NCBI RefSeq assembly: GCF_008632075.1
Contig: NZ_VWVM01000005.1
Location: forward strand, 96,010-160,009
DNA from: Candidatus Pantoea gossypiicola
Lineage (GTDB): Bacteria > Pseudomonadota > Gammaproteobacteria > Enterobacterales > Enterobacteriaceae
Direction of reading: 5' to 3'
Length of the DNA: 64,000 bases
Part shown: piece by piece, positions 53,422 through 61,772 of the stretch
How positions within the stretch are numbered: the stretch's first letter is position 1
Layout: each line of letters opens with the position of its first letter
Notes under the pieces: model-generated
Databases searched by the model: none
What the model saw: the letters and a program-made list of their open reading frames with translations, nothing else
What the model was told of the DNA's origin: nothing
Translations under genes and position numbers: made by a program

Positions 53422-54936
53422 ATGACAGCCACACCAATACTGGAAATGCGGGGCATTACCCGACGCTTCGGCAATTTTTATGCCCTGAAGGGCGTTGACC
53501 TGACGGTCTGGCCCGGTGAGGTTCATGCGCTGATGGGAGAGAACGGCGCGGGTAAAAGCACACTGATGAAGATTCTGGCCGGTGCCTATACCGCCAGCAG
53601 CGGGGAGATTCTCATTGAAGGCAGGCCCTGTACGATTAAGGGTCCGAAAGAGGCGCTGGCCGCCGGGATTACCCTGATTTATCAGGAGATCAACCTGGCA
53701 CCCAACCTGACGGTGGCGGAGAACATTTTTCTCGGCAGCGAAATCGCGCCCGGCGGGCTGGTGAAGCGGCGGCAGATGGCCGAAGAGGCGCAGCGGGTGA
53801 TTGACCGGCTCGGCGCGCAGTTCAGTGCCTGGGATCTCGTCAGTCGTCTGAGCATCGCCGAGCAGCAGCAGGTGGAGATCGCCCGCGCGCTGCAGCGCAA
53901 CAGCCGCATTCTGGTGATGGATGAGCCGACCGCCGCGCTCTCTAACCGTGAAACCGAACAGCTTTTTGCGCTGATTAAACGGCTGCGCAGCGAAGGCATG
54001 GCGATTATTTACATCAGTCACCGCATGGCAGAGGTCTATGAGCTGTCCGACCGCGTCAGCGTGCTGCGTGACGGGGCGTATGTGGGCAGCCTGACGCGTG
54101 ACCAGCTCAACGCCAGCGAACTGGTGCGGATGATGGTCGGACGGCCACTCAGTGACCTGTTTAACAAAGACCGGGCGATCCCGCTGGGCGATATCCGGCT
54201 GGCGGTGAATCACCTCGCTGACGGCGGCAAAGTGCATCCCAGCAGTCTGGCGGTGCGGGCCGGGGAAATAGTCGGCCTGGCCGGTCTGGTGGGCGCAGGC
54301 CGCAGTGAACTGGCACAGCTGATCTTCGGCGTGCATAAGCCGAAACAGGGTGAGATCTGGATTGACGGCGAGAAGGTCACTATTCATTCGCCGCGCGATG
54401 CGATTGCGCGCGGTATCGGCTTCCTCACCGAGAACCGTAAAGAGCAGGGGTTATTTCTGGAGATGGCGGCACAGGAGAACATCGTCATGGCGACGCTGGA
54501 GCGCGACGCCAGCATGGGGCTGCTCAACCGCCGCAAAGGCCAGACCATCGCGACGGAGGCAATCGCCTCCCTTAATATTCGTGTACCGCACGCTCAGGTC
54601 CGGGCGGGCGGCCTGTCGGGCGGCAACCAGCAGAAGCTGCTGATCTCGCGCTGGGTGGCGATTGGCCCGCGCATCCTGATCCTTGATGAGCCGACGCGCG
54701 GTGTCGATGTCGGCGCGAAAAGTGAGATCTACCGCATGATGCAGGAGATGGCGCGGCAGGGCGTGGCGATTTTAATGATCTCCAGTGAACTGCCGGAAGT
54801 GGTCGGGATGAGCGACCGCGTTTACGTGATGCACGAAGGCACCATCGTCGGTGAGCTGGAGGGCAGCCACATCAGTCAGGAAAACATTATGACGCTGGCA
54901 ACCGGTGCGCACAGCACGTCAGCAGGCGAAATCTGA
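53422..54936 (+). CDS. Sugar ABC importer ATPase (RbsA/XylG type)
   Basis: A 504-residue double ABC protein. The first domain has an intact Walker A (GENGAGKST) and Walker B ([11 protein letters not shown]). The second has the degenerate P-loop [10 protein letters not shown] and the signature [14 protein letters not shown] usual for RbsA-type subunits. The start is ATG 53422 behind AGGAG; a much longer frame without ribosome site runs upstream. It powers uptake of a pentose or similar sugar with the permease and binding protein that follow. Confidence 0.9.
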   Translation: MTATPILEMRGITRRFGNFYALKGVDLTVWPGEVHALMGENGAGKSTLMKILAGAYTASSGEILIEGRPCTIKGPKEALAAGITLIYQEINLAPNLTVAENIFLGSEIAPGGLVKRRQMAEEAQRVIDRLGAQFSAWDLVSRLSIAEQQQVEIARALQRNSRILVMDEPTAALSNRETEQLFALIKRLRSEGMAIIYISHRMAEVYELSDRVSVLRDGAYVGSLTRDQLNASELVRMMVGRPLSDLFNKDRAIPLGDIRLAVNHLADGGKVHPSSLAVRAGEIVGLAGLVGAGRSELAQLIFGVHKPKQGEIWIDGEKVTIHSPRDAIARGIGFLTENRKEQGLFLEMAAQENIVMATLERDASMGLLNRRKGQTIATEAIASLNIRVPHAQVRAGGLSGGNQQKLLISRWVAIGPRILILDEPTRGVDVGAKSEIYRMMQEMARQGVAILMISSELPEVVGMSDRVYVMHEGTIVGELEGSHISQENIMTLATGAHSTSAGEI

Positions 54937-54946
54937 GGAGATCACC

Positions 54947-55927
54947 ATGACACAACTGGCCCGCACTAATGCGCCGACGCTGAAACGCGCCCTGATGGGC
55001 GACCTACTGCAAACGGTGGGTATCCTGCCGATTCTGATCCTGATCGTGGCGGTATTTGGCTTCGTTACGCCCAACTTTTTTACCGAAGCGAACCTGCTCA
55101 ACATCACCCGTCAGGCGTCGATCAATATCGTGCTGGCGGCAGGCATGACCTTTGTCATTCTGACCGGCGGCATCGACCTGTCGGTGGGATCGATGCTGGG
55201 TACTACCGCAGTGGTGGCGCTGGTGGCGTCGCTGGACCCGATGCTCGCCTCCCTGACCATTCCGATGGCGCTGGGCGCAGGGCTGGTGATGGGGTTGTTC
55301 AACGGTATTCTGGTTGCGTGGGCCGGATTGCCGCCCTTTATTGTCACGCTAGGCACCTACACCGCGCTGCGTGGGGCGGCCTATCTGCTGGCGAACGGCA
55401 CCACGGTGATTAACTCCGATATTAACTTTGAGTGGATTGGTAACGGCTATCTCGGGCCGGTGCCGTGGCTGATTGTGATTGCTTTTGCGGTGATCGCCAT
55501 CTGCTGGTTCATCCTGCGTCGCACCACGCTGGGCGTCCATATTTACGCGGTCGGCGGCAACATCCAGGCGGCGCGTCTGACCGGCATCAAGGTTGGCGTG
55601 GTGCTGCTGTTTGTCTACGGCATGAGCGGCCTGCTGTCGGGGCTGGGCGGCTTGATGAGTGCCTCGCGGCTCTACAGTGCTAACGGCAACCTGGGCGTCG
55701 GCTATGAGCTGGATGCGATTGCGGCGGTGATCCTGGGCGGCACCAGCTTTGTCGGCGGCATCGGTACCATCACCGGCACCCTGATTGGCGCGCTGATTAT
55801 CGCCACGCTAAACAACGGCATGACGCTGATGGGCGTCTCCTATTTCTGGCAGCTGGTAATCAAGGGCGCAGTGATCATCATCGCGGTCCTGATCGACAAA
55901 TACCGCACCCGTCATCATGTGAGCTGA
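54947..55927 (+). CDS. Sugar ABC importer permease (RbsC type)
   Basis: The 326-residue inner-membrane protein has about ten hydrophobic segments. NILRQ-like NLLNITRQASINIVLAAGMTFVILTGGIDLSVGSMLG and the LAAVILGGTSF-type AAVILGGTSFVGGIGTITGTLIGALII are hallmarks of the RbsC family. It starts 10 bp after the ATPase gene behind GAGGAG. Confidence 0.9.
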   Translation: MTQLARTNAPTLKRALMGDLLQTVGILPILILIVAVFGFVTPNFFTEANLLNITRQASINIVLAAGMTFVILTGGIDLSVGSMLGTTAVVALVASLDPMLASLTIPMALGAGLVMGLFNGILVAWAGLPPFIVTLGTYTALRGAAYLLANGTTVINSDINFEWIGNGYLGPVPWLIVIAFAVIAICWFILRRTTLGVHIYAVGGNIQAARLTGIKVGVVLLFVYGMSGLLSGLGGLMSASRLYSANGNLGVGYELDAIAAVILGGTSFVGGIGTITGTLIGALIIATLNNGMTLMGVSYFWQLVIKGAVIIIAVLIDKYRTRHHVS

Positions 55928-56016
55928 GGCTCCACCGGGCGGATGCACGATGTCGCCTCCGCCACCCAAAAAACGCCATTAAGTGGTTGGCATCTAAAAA
56001 CAGCAGGAGAAGGTCT

Positions 56017-56955
56017 ATGCGTTTTAATCCAATTGTAACCGGGCTGCTGGCGGCGACGCTGCTCAGCACTGGTCTGGCTCAGGCAAAAGGACTCAAATCT
56101 ATTGGCGTCACGGTCGGCGATCTCGCTAACCCCTTCTTCGTGCAGATCACCAAAGGCGCAGAGATGAAGGCGCGTCAGCTGGCGGGCGATAAGGTCAACG
56201 TGACGCTGGTCTCCAGCGGCTACGATCTCGGTCAGCAGGTTGGCCAGATTGATAACTTTATTGCGGCCAAAGTCGACATGATTATCCTCAATGCCGCCGA
56301 CTCTAAAGGCATCGCTCCAGCGGTGAAGCGAGCGCGTGACGCCGGTATCGTGGTAGTGGCGGTCGACGTGGCCGCCGATGGCGCGAATGCGACCATCACC
56401 TCCGATAACACCGAAGCGGGCGCGATGGCCTGTAAATATATTTCTGACCGCCTGAAGAATAAAGGCAACGTGGTAATCATCAACGGGCCGCCGGTTTCAG
56501 CCGTACAGAACCGTGTTGAAGGCTGCATGAACGAGCTGAAAACCCATCCGGAGATCAAGCTGCTCTCCTACAACCAGAACGCCAAAGGCAGTCGGGAAGG
56601 TGGACTGGAGGTGATGACCGGTCTGCTCTCCGCAAACCCCAAAATCGATGCGGTGTTTGCCATCAACGATCCGACTGCGATTGGCGCGGACTTAGCCGCA
56701 AAACAGGCGCAGCGCAGCGAATTCTTTATCGTGGGCGTCGATGGATCGCCGGACGGAGAAGAGGCGCTGAAGCGTAAAAACTCGCTGTTTGTCGCGACCC
56801 CGGCGCAGGACCCGCAGGTGATGGCGGCGAAGGCGGTGGAGATTGGCTACGACATCCTGCAGGGCAAACCGGCTCCGGATAAGCCAGTGCTGATCCCGGT
56901 GAAACTGATCGACCGCGATAATATCGGCAGTTATCAGGGCTGGACGGTGAAATAG
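56017..56955 (+). CDS. Sugar-binding periplasmic protein (RbsB type)
   Basis: This 312-residue periplasmic-binding protein starts at ATG 56017 behind GGAGAAGG. It has a Sec signal (MRFNPIVTGLLAATLLSTGLAQA, cut near residue 23). The mature part has IGVTVGDLANPFFVQITKGAE, INDPTAIGADLAAKQ and VGVDGSPDGEEALK, as in RbsB. The permease gene ends 89 bp upstream. With D-lyxose isomerase next to it, lyxose, or another pentose or hexose of like shape, is the probable ligand. Confidence 0.9.
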   Translation: MRFNPIVTGLLAATLLSTGLAQAKGLKSIGVTVGDLANPFFVQITKGAEMKARQLAGDKVNVTLVSSGYDLGQQVGQIDNFIAAKVDMIILNAADSKGIAPAVKRARDAGIVVVAVDVAADGANATITSDNTEAGAMACKYISDRLKNKGNVVIINGPPVSAVQNRVEGCMNELKTHPEIKLLSYNQNAKGSREGGLEVMTGLLSANPKIDAVFAINDPTAIGADLAAKQAQRSEFFIVGVDGSPDGEEALKRKNSLFVATPAQDPQVMAAKAVEIGYDILQGKPAPDKPVLIPVKLIDRDNIGSYQGWTVK

Positions 56956-56999
56956 GCTTTAATGCGGCACCCTCCGGGTGCTGCCCCCAGGAGGCCATC

Positions 57000-57629
57000 A
57001 TGCAACGTTCAGAGGTTAACTATTACCTGCAACATACCCGCGAGTTTTTCCGGCAGCAGGATGTGCATCTGCCGCCGTGGGCCGATTACAGCGTCAGCCA
57101 GTGGCGTGCTCAGGATCGCGACGTGATACAGGAGATTCTGGCGCTGCGACTGGGCTGGGACCTCACCAGTTTTGGCGCGGCAGATTTTATGCAGACCGGC
57201 CTGACGCTGTTTACTCTCCGCAACGGCTCGCCGGGCGGTCAGCCCTGGCATAAACCCTACGCCGAGAAGATAATGCACGTGCGCGAAGGGCAACTGACGC
57301 CGATGCACTATCATCCGCGCAAGATGGAAGACATCATTAATCGCGGCGGCGGCAACCTGATTGTCGAACTGCATAACCGCGACGGTGACGGACTGGCAGA
57401 TTCGCCAGTGGTGGTGTCGCTGGACGGCCTGCGCCAGACCCATGCAGCCGGTTCACAACTGCGGCTCTCGCCGGGTGAAAGCGTGACGCTGGAGGCGGGC
57501 ATCTGGCACAGTTTCTGGGGCGAAAACGGCTTCGGCGACGTGCTGGTGGGCGAGGTATCGATGCCCAACGATGATGAAAATGACAACGTGTTTCTGACGC
57601 CGCTGGCCCGTTTTAATCCGCTGAATTAG
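57000..57629 (+). CDS. D-lyxose ketol-isomerase
   Basis: The 209-residue cupin enzyme matches the D-lyxose isomerase family known from E. coli O157 and related bacteria: GLTLFTLRNGSPGG, the metal-binding KIMHVREGQLTPMHYHPRKMEDIINRGGG, ESVTLEAGIWHSFWGENG, and VLVGEVSMPNDDENDNVFL. It converts D-lyxose to D-xylulose in the cytosol; D-mannose may also be a substrate. It follows the binding-protein gene after 44 bp with AGGAGG before the ATG. A kinase for xylulose is not in the window. Confidence 0.9.
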   Translation: MQRSEVNYYLQHTREFFRQQDVHLPPWADYSVSQWRAQDRDVIQEILALRLGWDLTSFGAADFMQTGLTLFTLRNGSPGGQPWHKPYAEKIMHVREGQLTPMHYHPRKMEDIINRGGGNLIVELHNRDGDGLADSPVVVSLDGLRQTHAAGSQLRLSPGESVTLEAGIWHSFWGENGFGDVLVGEVSMPNDDENDNVFLTPLARFNPLN

Positions 57630-57724
57630 GATGAAGCGCCGCGCTGGTTGCTGTGTAATGACTATGCGAACGGCTTTCTGTGAAGCTTAGTGCAGGCCCG
57701 CCGCCATCACAGCGGCAGGTCGCA

Positions 57725-57885
57725 TTAACCTCGCTCTCCGATCTGCTGTAATGTTTCAGTGCCGGTCAGCCTGAGTTTTCTGATGCTGCGGGCGGGCGGC
57801 TCACCGAACAGGCGCGCATATTCCCGCGTAAACTGCGTCAGACTTTCATAGCCCACATCGGCCGCGACGGCGGTCGTGGGAGCCC
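57725..57885 (-). pseudogene. 3' remnant of an AraC-family regulator gene
   Basis: On the minus strand this frame encodes the last 50 or so residues of an AraC-type activator: [32 protein letters not shown] is the second helix-turn-helix. Homology stops near 57885, where the GC-rich sequence turns AT-rich, and the preceding [10 protein letters not shown] codons belong to foreign DNA. The 5' part of the gene is gone. It and the SDR remnant at 60280 face away from each other across the restriction-modification island. Confidence 0.85.
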
Positions 57886-58099
57886 AATAATTGTAATGAA
57901 GCCACAAAATTTTGTGTTAAGTGCAAAAGGTAGCTTTCTGAACCAGTGCATATTTGTGGAAATTTATGGACATAAATCGGCTTTAGTGTCGCGATTTAAG
58001 CGAATGAGCTTTTCGTTTGAAGACACTTTTTACATTTAGTTGATCAGGTGAGAGTATACCTAACATTGAGGTACATTAATCTACATAACGCATCGAGTA

Positions 58100-58117
58100 G
58101 GCCCCTTTTTTGGGGCC
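58100..58117. terminator. Palindrome after the methyltransferase gene
   Basis: GGCCCC-TTTTTT-GGGGCC forms a 6-bp GC stem with a T6 loop 8 bases behind the methyltransferase stop. It may end transcription of the R-M genes, though no T run follows on the minus strand. The AT-rich stretch 57908-58099 has no other feature I could identify. Confidence 0.4.
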
Positions 58118-58124
58118 CCAATAA

Positions 58125-59282
58125 TTAAGTCAGCTGTGAACACTTAAAGATAGGAATAAGCGCATGTTTTGAGAGATGCTCGATTGCAGGGACGCAAACA
58201 GCATCTCCCATTGCGAAATATCCTTTATTAATATTATTTGGTAATATAAAACTATCACGCACTCCCTGTAAACGAGCATACTCTCTAGGAGTAAGTAATC
58301 GCACTCCCAATTCTCCATTGCCAGCACGAACCAGTATCTGTTTGCTAGATCCTCCCCGGGGAGTTCTTAAACACCCAGCAATACCATCAGTTCTAAGCTC
58401 GGCCATAGAAACCCCTGCTCTCATTCTTCTAAATACTGTACCGTATGAAAATAACTCACTATCCATCATTGCTTGTAATTTCGCGAGATGTGCAGGATTC
58501 ATCTGAGCAAGTAAATGATTTTTACGGTCGTCTGACCACCATAAAGAGGAATCATTAGGGATATCATACTCAATGATATCTTCCAGGGTTGATGTTCTTT
58601 GCTTAGGAAGCGGGATATCAAATAGTCCCCAATTCAATTGTTCATTTGAAGCAATGAGTTTTTTCAACTTTGTCGAGCGCAACTTAGGCTGCTCATCATA
58701 CCTCTGCCACCAAGTGTCAAAAAGATCCTCACTTTTTTTTAGGAGCATGAATTTACTAGCAATATCTTTAATCACTGCTATTAAAAAAACACGAGGTCTA
58801 CTCTGCGGAGTGAAAAGCGCGGCATCCAATTCAATGATATCAACTACAAACCCAAGTTCAGATAAAGTTTTGACAGTCTCAATGACGTCTCTGCCTCCAT
58901 GTGATGTCAAGAAACCGGATACATTTTCAAGCATAACGATTTTTGGTAAATCGTTTGCAAGCTTTTTTTCTTTAAGGATATTTAAAACAGCATTAAGCGT
59001 ACCAGATTCTGCCCCTGCAAGACCAGCCCTACTGCCAGCCACTGATAAGTCAGTACAAGGGAAGGAAGCAGTATAAAGGAAAACATTTTTAGGAAGAATA
59101 TCGTCAGCTTCGGCTGCCACCTTCCAAATATCTTCTAAATAAAAATGATCACCGCCATAGTTCTCTACATAAGTACTCATTTTATCGGCAGAAATATCGT
59201 TAGCCCATACACATTGCCAACCAGAGCTCTCAAGCCCTTCCCGCACTAATCCTACTCCAGCAAAAAACTCTGCAAATCTCAT
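58125..59282 (-). CDS. Type II DNA cytosine-5 methyltransferase
   Basis: The 385-residue protein has the C5-methyltransferase motifs in order: I FFAGVGLVREGLESSGW (SAM binding), IV FPCTDLSVAGSRAGL with the catalytic Pro-Cys, VI MLENVSGFL, VIII QSRPRVFLIAV, a target-recognition region about 190-300, IX/X RLLTPREYARLQGV and GYFAMGDAVCVPAI. It methylates its recognition site and so shields it from the nuclease encoded 5 bp upstream. The target sequence cannot be read from the protein. The gene is AT-rich compared with its surroundings. Confidence 0.93.
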   Translation of the reverse strand: MRFAEFFAGVGLVREGLESSGWQCVWANDISADKMSTYVENYGGDHFYLEDIWKVAAEADDILPKNVFLYTASFPCTDLSVAGSRAGLAGAESGTLNAVLNILKEKKLANDLPKIVMLENVSGFLTSHGGRDVIETVKTLSELGFVVDIIELDAALFTPQSRPRVFLIAVIKDIASKFMLLKKSEDLFDTWWQRYDEQPKLRSTKLKKLIASNEQLNWGLFDIPLPKQRTSTLEDIIEYDIPNDSSLWWSDDRKNHLLAQMNPAHLAKLQAMMDSELFSYGTVFRRMRAGVSMAELRTDGIAGCLRTPRGGSSKQILVRAGNGELGVRLLTPREYARLQGVRDSFILPNNINKGYFAMGDAVCVPAIEHLSKHALIPIFKCSQLT

Positions 59283-59287
59283 TTCTG

Positions 59288-59851
59288 CTAACCTACTAAT
59301 CTGTTGAACTCTTCTAAAAGAATATCATTTCTACTGTATATTTCACCAGCCTTAACTTCAAGAATTGTGCGTCCATACATTTGAACAAACCCATATGGAA
59401 TGGCTTTCCTAAAACGCTGGCGTCTAGCAGCACTGACTGCGGTTCGATCATAATTTGCTCTGTATTCGGGCAGCCAAGCTTCAAAAAAAGGGGTCTTAAG
59501 CTCGCTACCATGAATAGCTTTGACAATGAGGTCACGATAATCAATTGAATAAGAGCAAAAGAGGTGGTTGACTTCACAATCCTCCAAAAGCTTAGCTTCG
59601 CCTGTGTTCAAGTGATACTGATACTCGTAGGAGCTTCTAAATGCCGACGACTTAACTTCCCAGCCTTGAAGGTCTGCGCCTATAGCGCCCTTGCCCTGTC
59701 GCCCTGTAAGAATAGCTCCAAACAGTTCCCATAGCACGGATGGGACATGTCCGGCGACTTTGAGGTTATGTAACCTTAACAAGTAGATTTTTTCTTCGTC
59801 GTAGATGTGGCGGGTATAGAAAGAGAATGCTTCATCAAGTTTATTGTTCAT
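59288..59851 (-). CDS. Putative Type II restriction endonuclease
   Basis: The product has about 187 residues from the ATG at about 59851 (MNNKLDEAFSFYTRH), which follows GGAG and overlaps the end of the controller gene; a longer frame to 59893 exists without ribosome site. GADLQGWEVKSS near residue 60 fits the PD-(D/E)XK nuclease core (Asp, then Glu-x-Lys), and LHNLKVAGHVPSVLWELF precedes it. I do not recognise a named nuclease. The role is inferred from its place between a C protein and a methyltransferase plus the active-site motif. Confidence 0.78.
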   Translation of the reverse strand: MNNKLDEAFSFYTRHIYDEEKIYLLRLHNLKVAGHVPSVLWELFGAILTGRQGKGAIGADLQGWEVKSSAFRSSYEYQYHLNTGEAKLLEDCEVNHLFCSYSIDYRDLIVKAIHGSELKTPFFEAWLPEYRANYDRTAVSAARRQRFRKAIPYGFVQMYGRTILEVKAGEIYSRNDILLEEFNRLVG

Positions 59852-60077
59852 AAAAATCTCCAAGGTTTGCCAGGAGACTTCCTGGCAGCACATCTAGTGC
59901 AGCTGCCAATTTGCATATGTTCAGAAGGCTAATGTTTCTCTGTCCGCGTTCGACAGAACTAACGTATGTTCTATCAAGTTGAGCTCTTTCAGCCAATTGT
60001 TCCTGGCTTAACTTCAGCTCTTTCCTTAATTGGCATATGTTCTGGCCAAAGGCTTTTAGAAGTGATTCTTCTGACAT
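59841..60077 (-). CDS. Controller (C) protein of the restriction-modification system
   Basis: A 78-residue Xre-type helix-turn-helix protein: FGQNICQLRKELKLSQEQLAERAQLDRTYVSSVERGQRNISLLNICKLAAALDV. The LDRTY(I/V)S-x-(I/V)ER-x-x-RN core is that of R-M controller proteins such as C.Esp1396I. These dimers bind a C-box ahead of their own gene, first activating and then repressing C and R transcription so that methylation precedes cutting. A matching C-box lies 44 bp upstream of the ATG. The gene overlaps the nuclease gene by about 11 bases. Confidence 0.9.
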   Translation of the reverse strand: MSEESLLKAFGQNICQLRKELKLSQEQLAERAQLDRTYVSSVERGQRNISLLNICKLAAALDVLPGSLLANLGDFYEQ

Positions 60078-60120
60078 TGACGTCTCCCATTTAACAGAGA
60101 GGCATGATCGATTTTTTGAA

Positions 60121-60146
60121 GACTATGAGTCCACGGACTATAAGCC
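60121..60146 (-). promoter_or_regulatory. C-box operator of the restriction-modification operon
   Basis: On the minus strand the sequence reads GGCTTATAGTC, then CGTG, then GACTCATAGTC: two GACT-N3-AGTC dyads with a 4-bp spacer, the classical double C-box. It closely resembles the operator known for C.Esp1396I. It lies 44-69 bases upstream of the controller start codon, as expected for control of the C and R genes. Confidence 0.88.
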
Positions 60147-60279
60147 ACAACTTTCATAAAATATGGCAAAGCCCATCGGATGTGAGGGCATCTTACAGTT
60201 GAAGATAATATGGAAATTTCACTTACAGTATTGATTTTTTATATAAACTATTGTTTTTATGGTTTTTATTCAAAAATGG

Positions 60280-60579
60280 ACGGAATCAGCGGCCTACACC
60301 AGTTCTAAGGCGGGGCTGAATATGCTATCCGGCGTTGCGCGGCTGGAGTTGGCTGAGACCGGGATTACGTTTTCCGTCGTTCACCCGTTTATGGCTACCT
60401 CAGAATTTTATCAGTCGGTGAAATCGGGACAGGCCGTGGCGATTGAGCAGGCTGAACAGAGCGCCGCTTTCGCGCATGCGCCGGAGCGCGTGGCTGACAA
60501 GATTCCGGCAATGGTTGAAAGAGGAGAGGCACAGGGGGATCTTGTGCCGCGAGCGTATGGCGGAGCGTATGATGCATAA
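60280..60579 (+). pseudogene. 3' remnant of a short-chain dehydrogenase gene
   Basis: The frame encodes AAYTSSKAGLNMLSGVARLELAETGITFSVVHPFMATSEFY and a normal SDR C-terminus, that is, the catalytic Tyr-x-x-x-Lys and everything after it. The first half of an SDR, including the cofactor loop, is missing. Sequence before about 60280 is AT-rich island DNA. The open frame to ATG 60259 is accidental. Confidence 0.85.
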
Positions 60580-60581
60580 TA

Positions 60582-60600
60582 CCCGGTCTGCTGAACCGGG
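60582..60600. terminator. Hairpin between convergent genes
   Basis: CCCGGT (60582-60587) and ACCGGG (60595-60600) pair around CTGCTGA, between the SDR remnant (plus) and the response regulator gene (minus). It is a short stem without a T run. Confidence 0.4.
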
Positions 60601-60603
60601 CCT

Positions 60604-61347
60604 TCAGGCGATCTGGCTGGCGCGCGGCACGGTTTCCGGTTTCATCACGTCAGCGGAAAAGACGTAACCCAACCCGCGGATGGTGCGGATCAGGTCAGGC
60701 TGATGCGGGTTGGTTTCAATTTTACGGCGCAGTCGCATGATCAGCACGTCGATGGTGCGGTCAAACACATCGAGGCTTTCGCTGTGGGTCAGCTCCAGCA
60801 GCTGATCGCGGGTCAGCACTTTGCGGGCGTGGCGCACCAGCGCGCGCAGCAGACTGTATTCTCCCTGGGTCAGCGGCACCAGTTCGCGCTGCGGATTGAA
60901 CAGCTGGCAGCGGCCATCGTCCAGTTGCCAGCCGCCAAAACGCCAGCCTGCCTGCTCAGGATCGGCCTGTGCGATACGCCCGTTGCGGCGCAAAGCGGCA
61001 CGGGCGCGGGCCACGACTACGCGGGGATTGAAAGGTTTGGCGATGTAATCATCTGCCCCCATCTCCAGACCCACCACCATCTCCGCTTCGGAACCCATAC
61101 CGGTCAGCATAATCACCAGTACCTCGGGTCGCTGACGCTGGAGCTGCTGTAACACCAGCAGCCCGTTGGTATCGGGCAGCATCATATCCAGCATCACCAG
61201 TGAAATCTCCGGGTGTTCGCTGAGCATTGATAGTGCCTCGCGTCCCTGATGACAGCGGTAGACCGTTAACAGATGTTCACTTAACGCATCCTGCAGGACG
61301 TCGCAGACAGCAGGATCATCATCCACCACCAAAATCGCTGGCTTCAT
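60604..61347 (-). CDS. OmpR-family response regulator
   Basis: The 247-residue protein has a receiver domain (residues 1-120: VVDDDPAVCDVL, phosphoacceptor Asp in LVMLDMMLPDTNG, Lys in YIAKPFNP) and a winged-helix DNA-binding domain (LTQGEYSLLRALVRHARKVLTRDQLLELTHS, VFDRTIDVLIMRLRRKIE, IRTIRGLGYVFSAD). No kinase gene is next to it. The hybrid kinase at 50668-53274, also minus strand, is a plausible partner separated by the sugar importer and the R-M island. The start ATG 61347 has only a weak ribosome site. Confidence 0.88.
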   Translation of the reverse strand: MKPAILVVDDDPAVCDVLQDALSEHLLTVYRCHQGREALSMLSEHPEISLVMLDMMLPDTNGLLVLQQLQRQRPEVLVIMLTGMGSEAEMVVGLEMGADDYIAKPFNPRVVVARARAALRRNGRIAQADPEQAGWRFGGWQLDDGRCQLFNPQRELVPLTQGEYSLLRALVRHARKVLTRDQLLELTHSESLDVFDRTIDVLIMRLRRKIETNPHQPDLIRTIRGLGYVFSADVMKPETVPRASQIA

Positions 61348-61501
61348 GGCGCGGCCTCAATGTTACGAAAGAGTTAATTCTGGAGTCTACACAGGCCTGA
61401 AAAGGTTGCTGAGGCAGCGTGCTGAAACGTGACCAGCTTCGCCTGTGAGAGTATGGAAGCGTGCGCTGGCGCAGAGTTTTTAGGGGTTACTGATTTGCCG
61501 C

Positions 61502-61517
61502 AGGAAAACGATTGCGC
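61502..61517 (-). promoter_or_regulatory. PurR-like box 1 upstream of the purine permease
   Basis: On the minus strand GCGCAATCGTTTTCCT matches the PurR consensus ANGCAANCGNTTNCNT at all fixed positions but the first. It lies 250 bp upstream of the permease start. The stretch 61348-61766 has no convincing gene. Confidence 0.6.
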
Positions 61518-61589
61518 AGGATCGGTGCATTGCACCATAATCGCGCCTCGATTTGGTTAGGAATCTTCTTAGGCGAGTCCTGCGCTCCC

Positions 61590-61605
61590 AGGTAATCGAT
61601 TGCGT
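61590..61605 (-). promoter_or_regulatory. PurR-like box 2 upstream of the purine permease
   Basis: On the minus strand ACGCAATCGATTACCT matches all eleven fixed positions of ANGCAANCGNTTNCNT. It lies 88 bp from box 1 and 162 bp before the permease start region, a credible operator for purine repression. Confidence 0.7.
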
Positions 61606-61772
61606 CGGCAAATGGCATGGCAATTGCTTTGGGCAGTGGGTAACGCAGGGATTTCAGGTGGTTCTGGCACGCAGGTATGCAGCGGCCGGTATCCATATCC
61701 CGGAAACAGAATAATCAGCATACAAACCCCTTTGGCAAGAGAGACGGCTGTCTCCTGTATCGAGAGATGATG

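Noticed and set aside
60259..60579. Intact small SDR gene
   Set aside because: It lacks the cofactor-binding half of the fold and begins in island DNA; treated as a remnant.
61487..61696. 69-codon minus-strand frame upstream of the purine permease
   Set aside because: It covers both PurR-like boxes, lacks a good ribosome site and has no recognisable product; more likely a regulatory region, though a gene remnant is not excluded.
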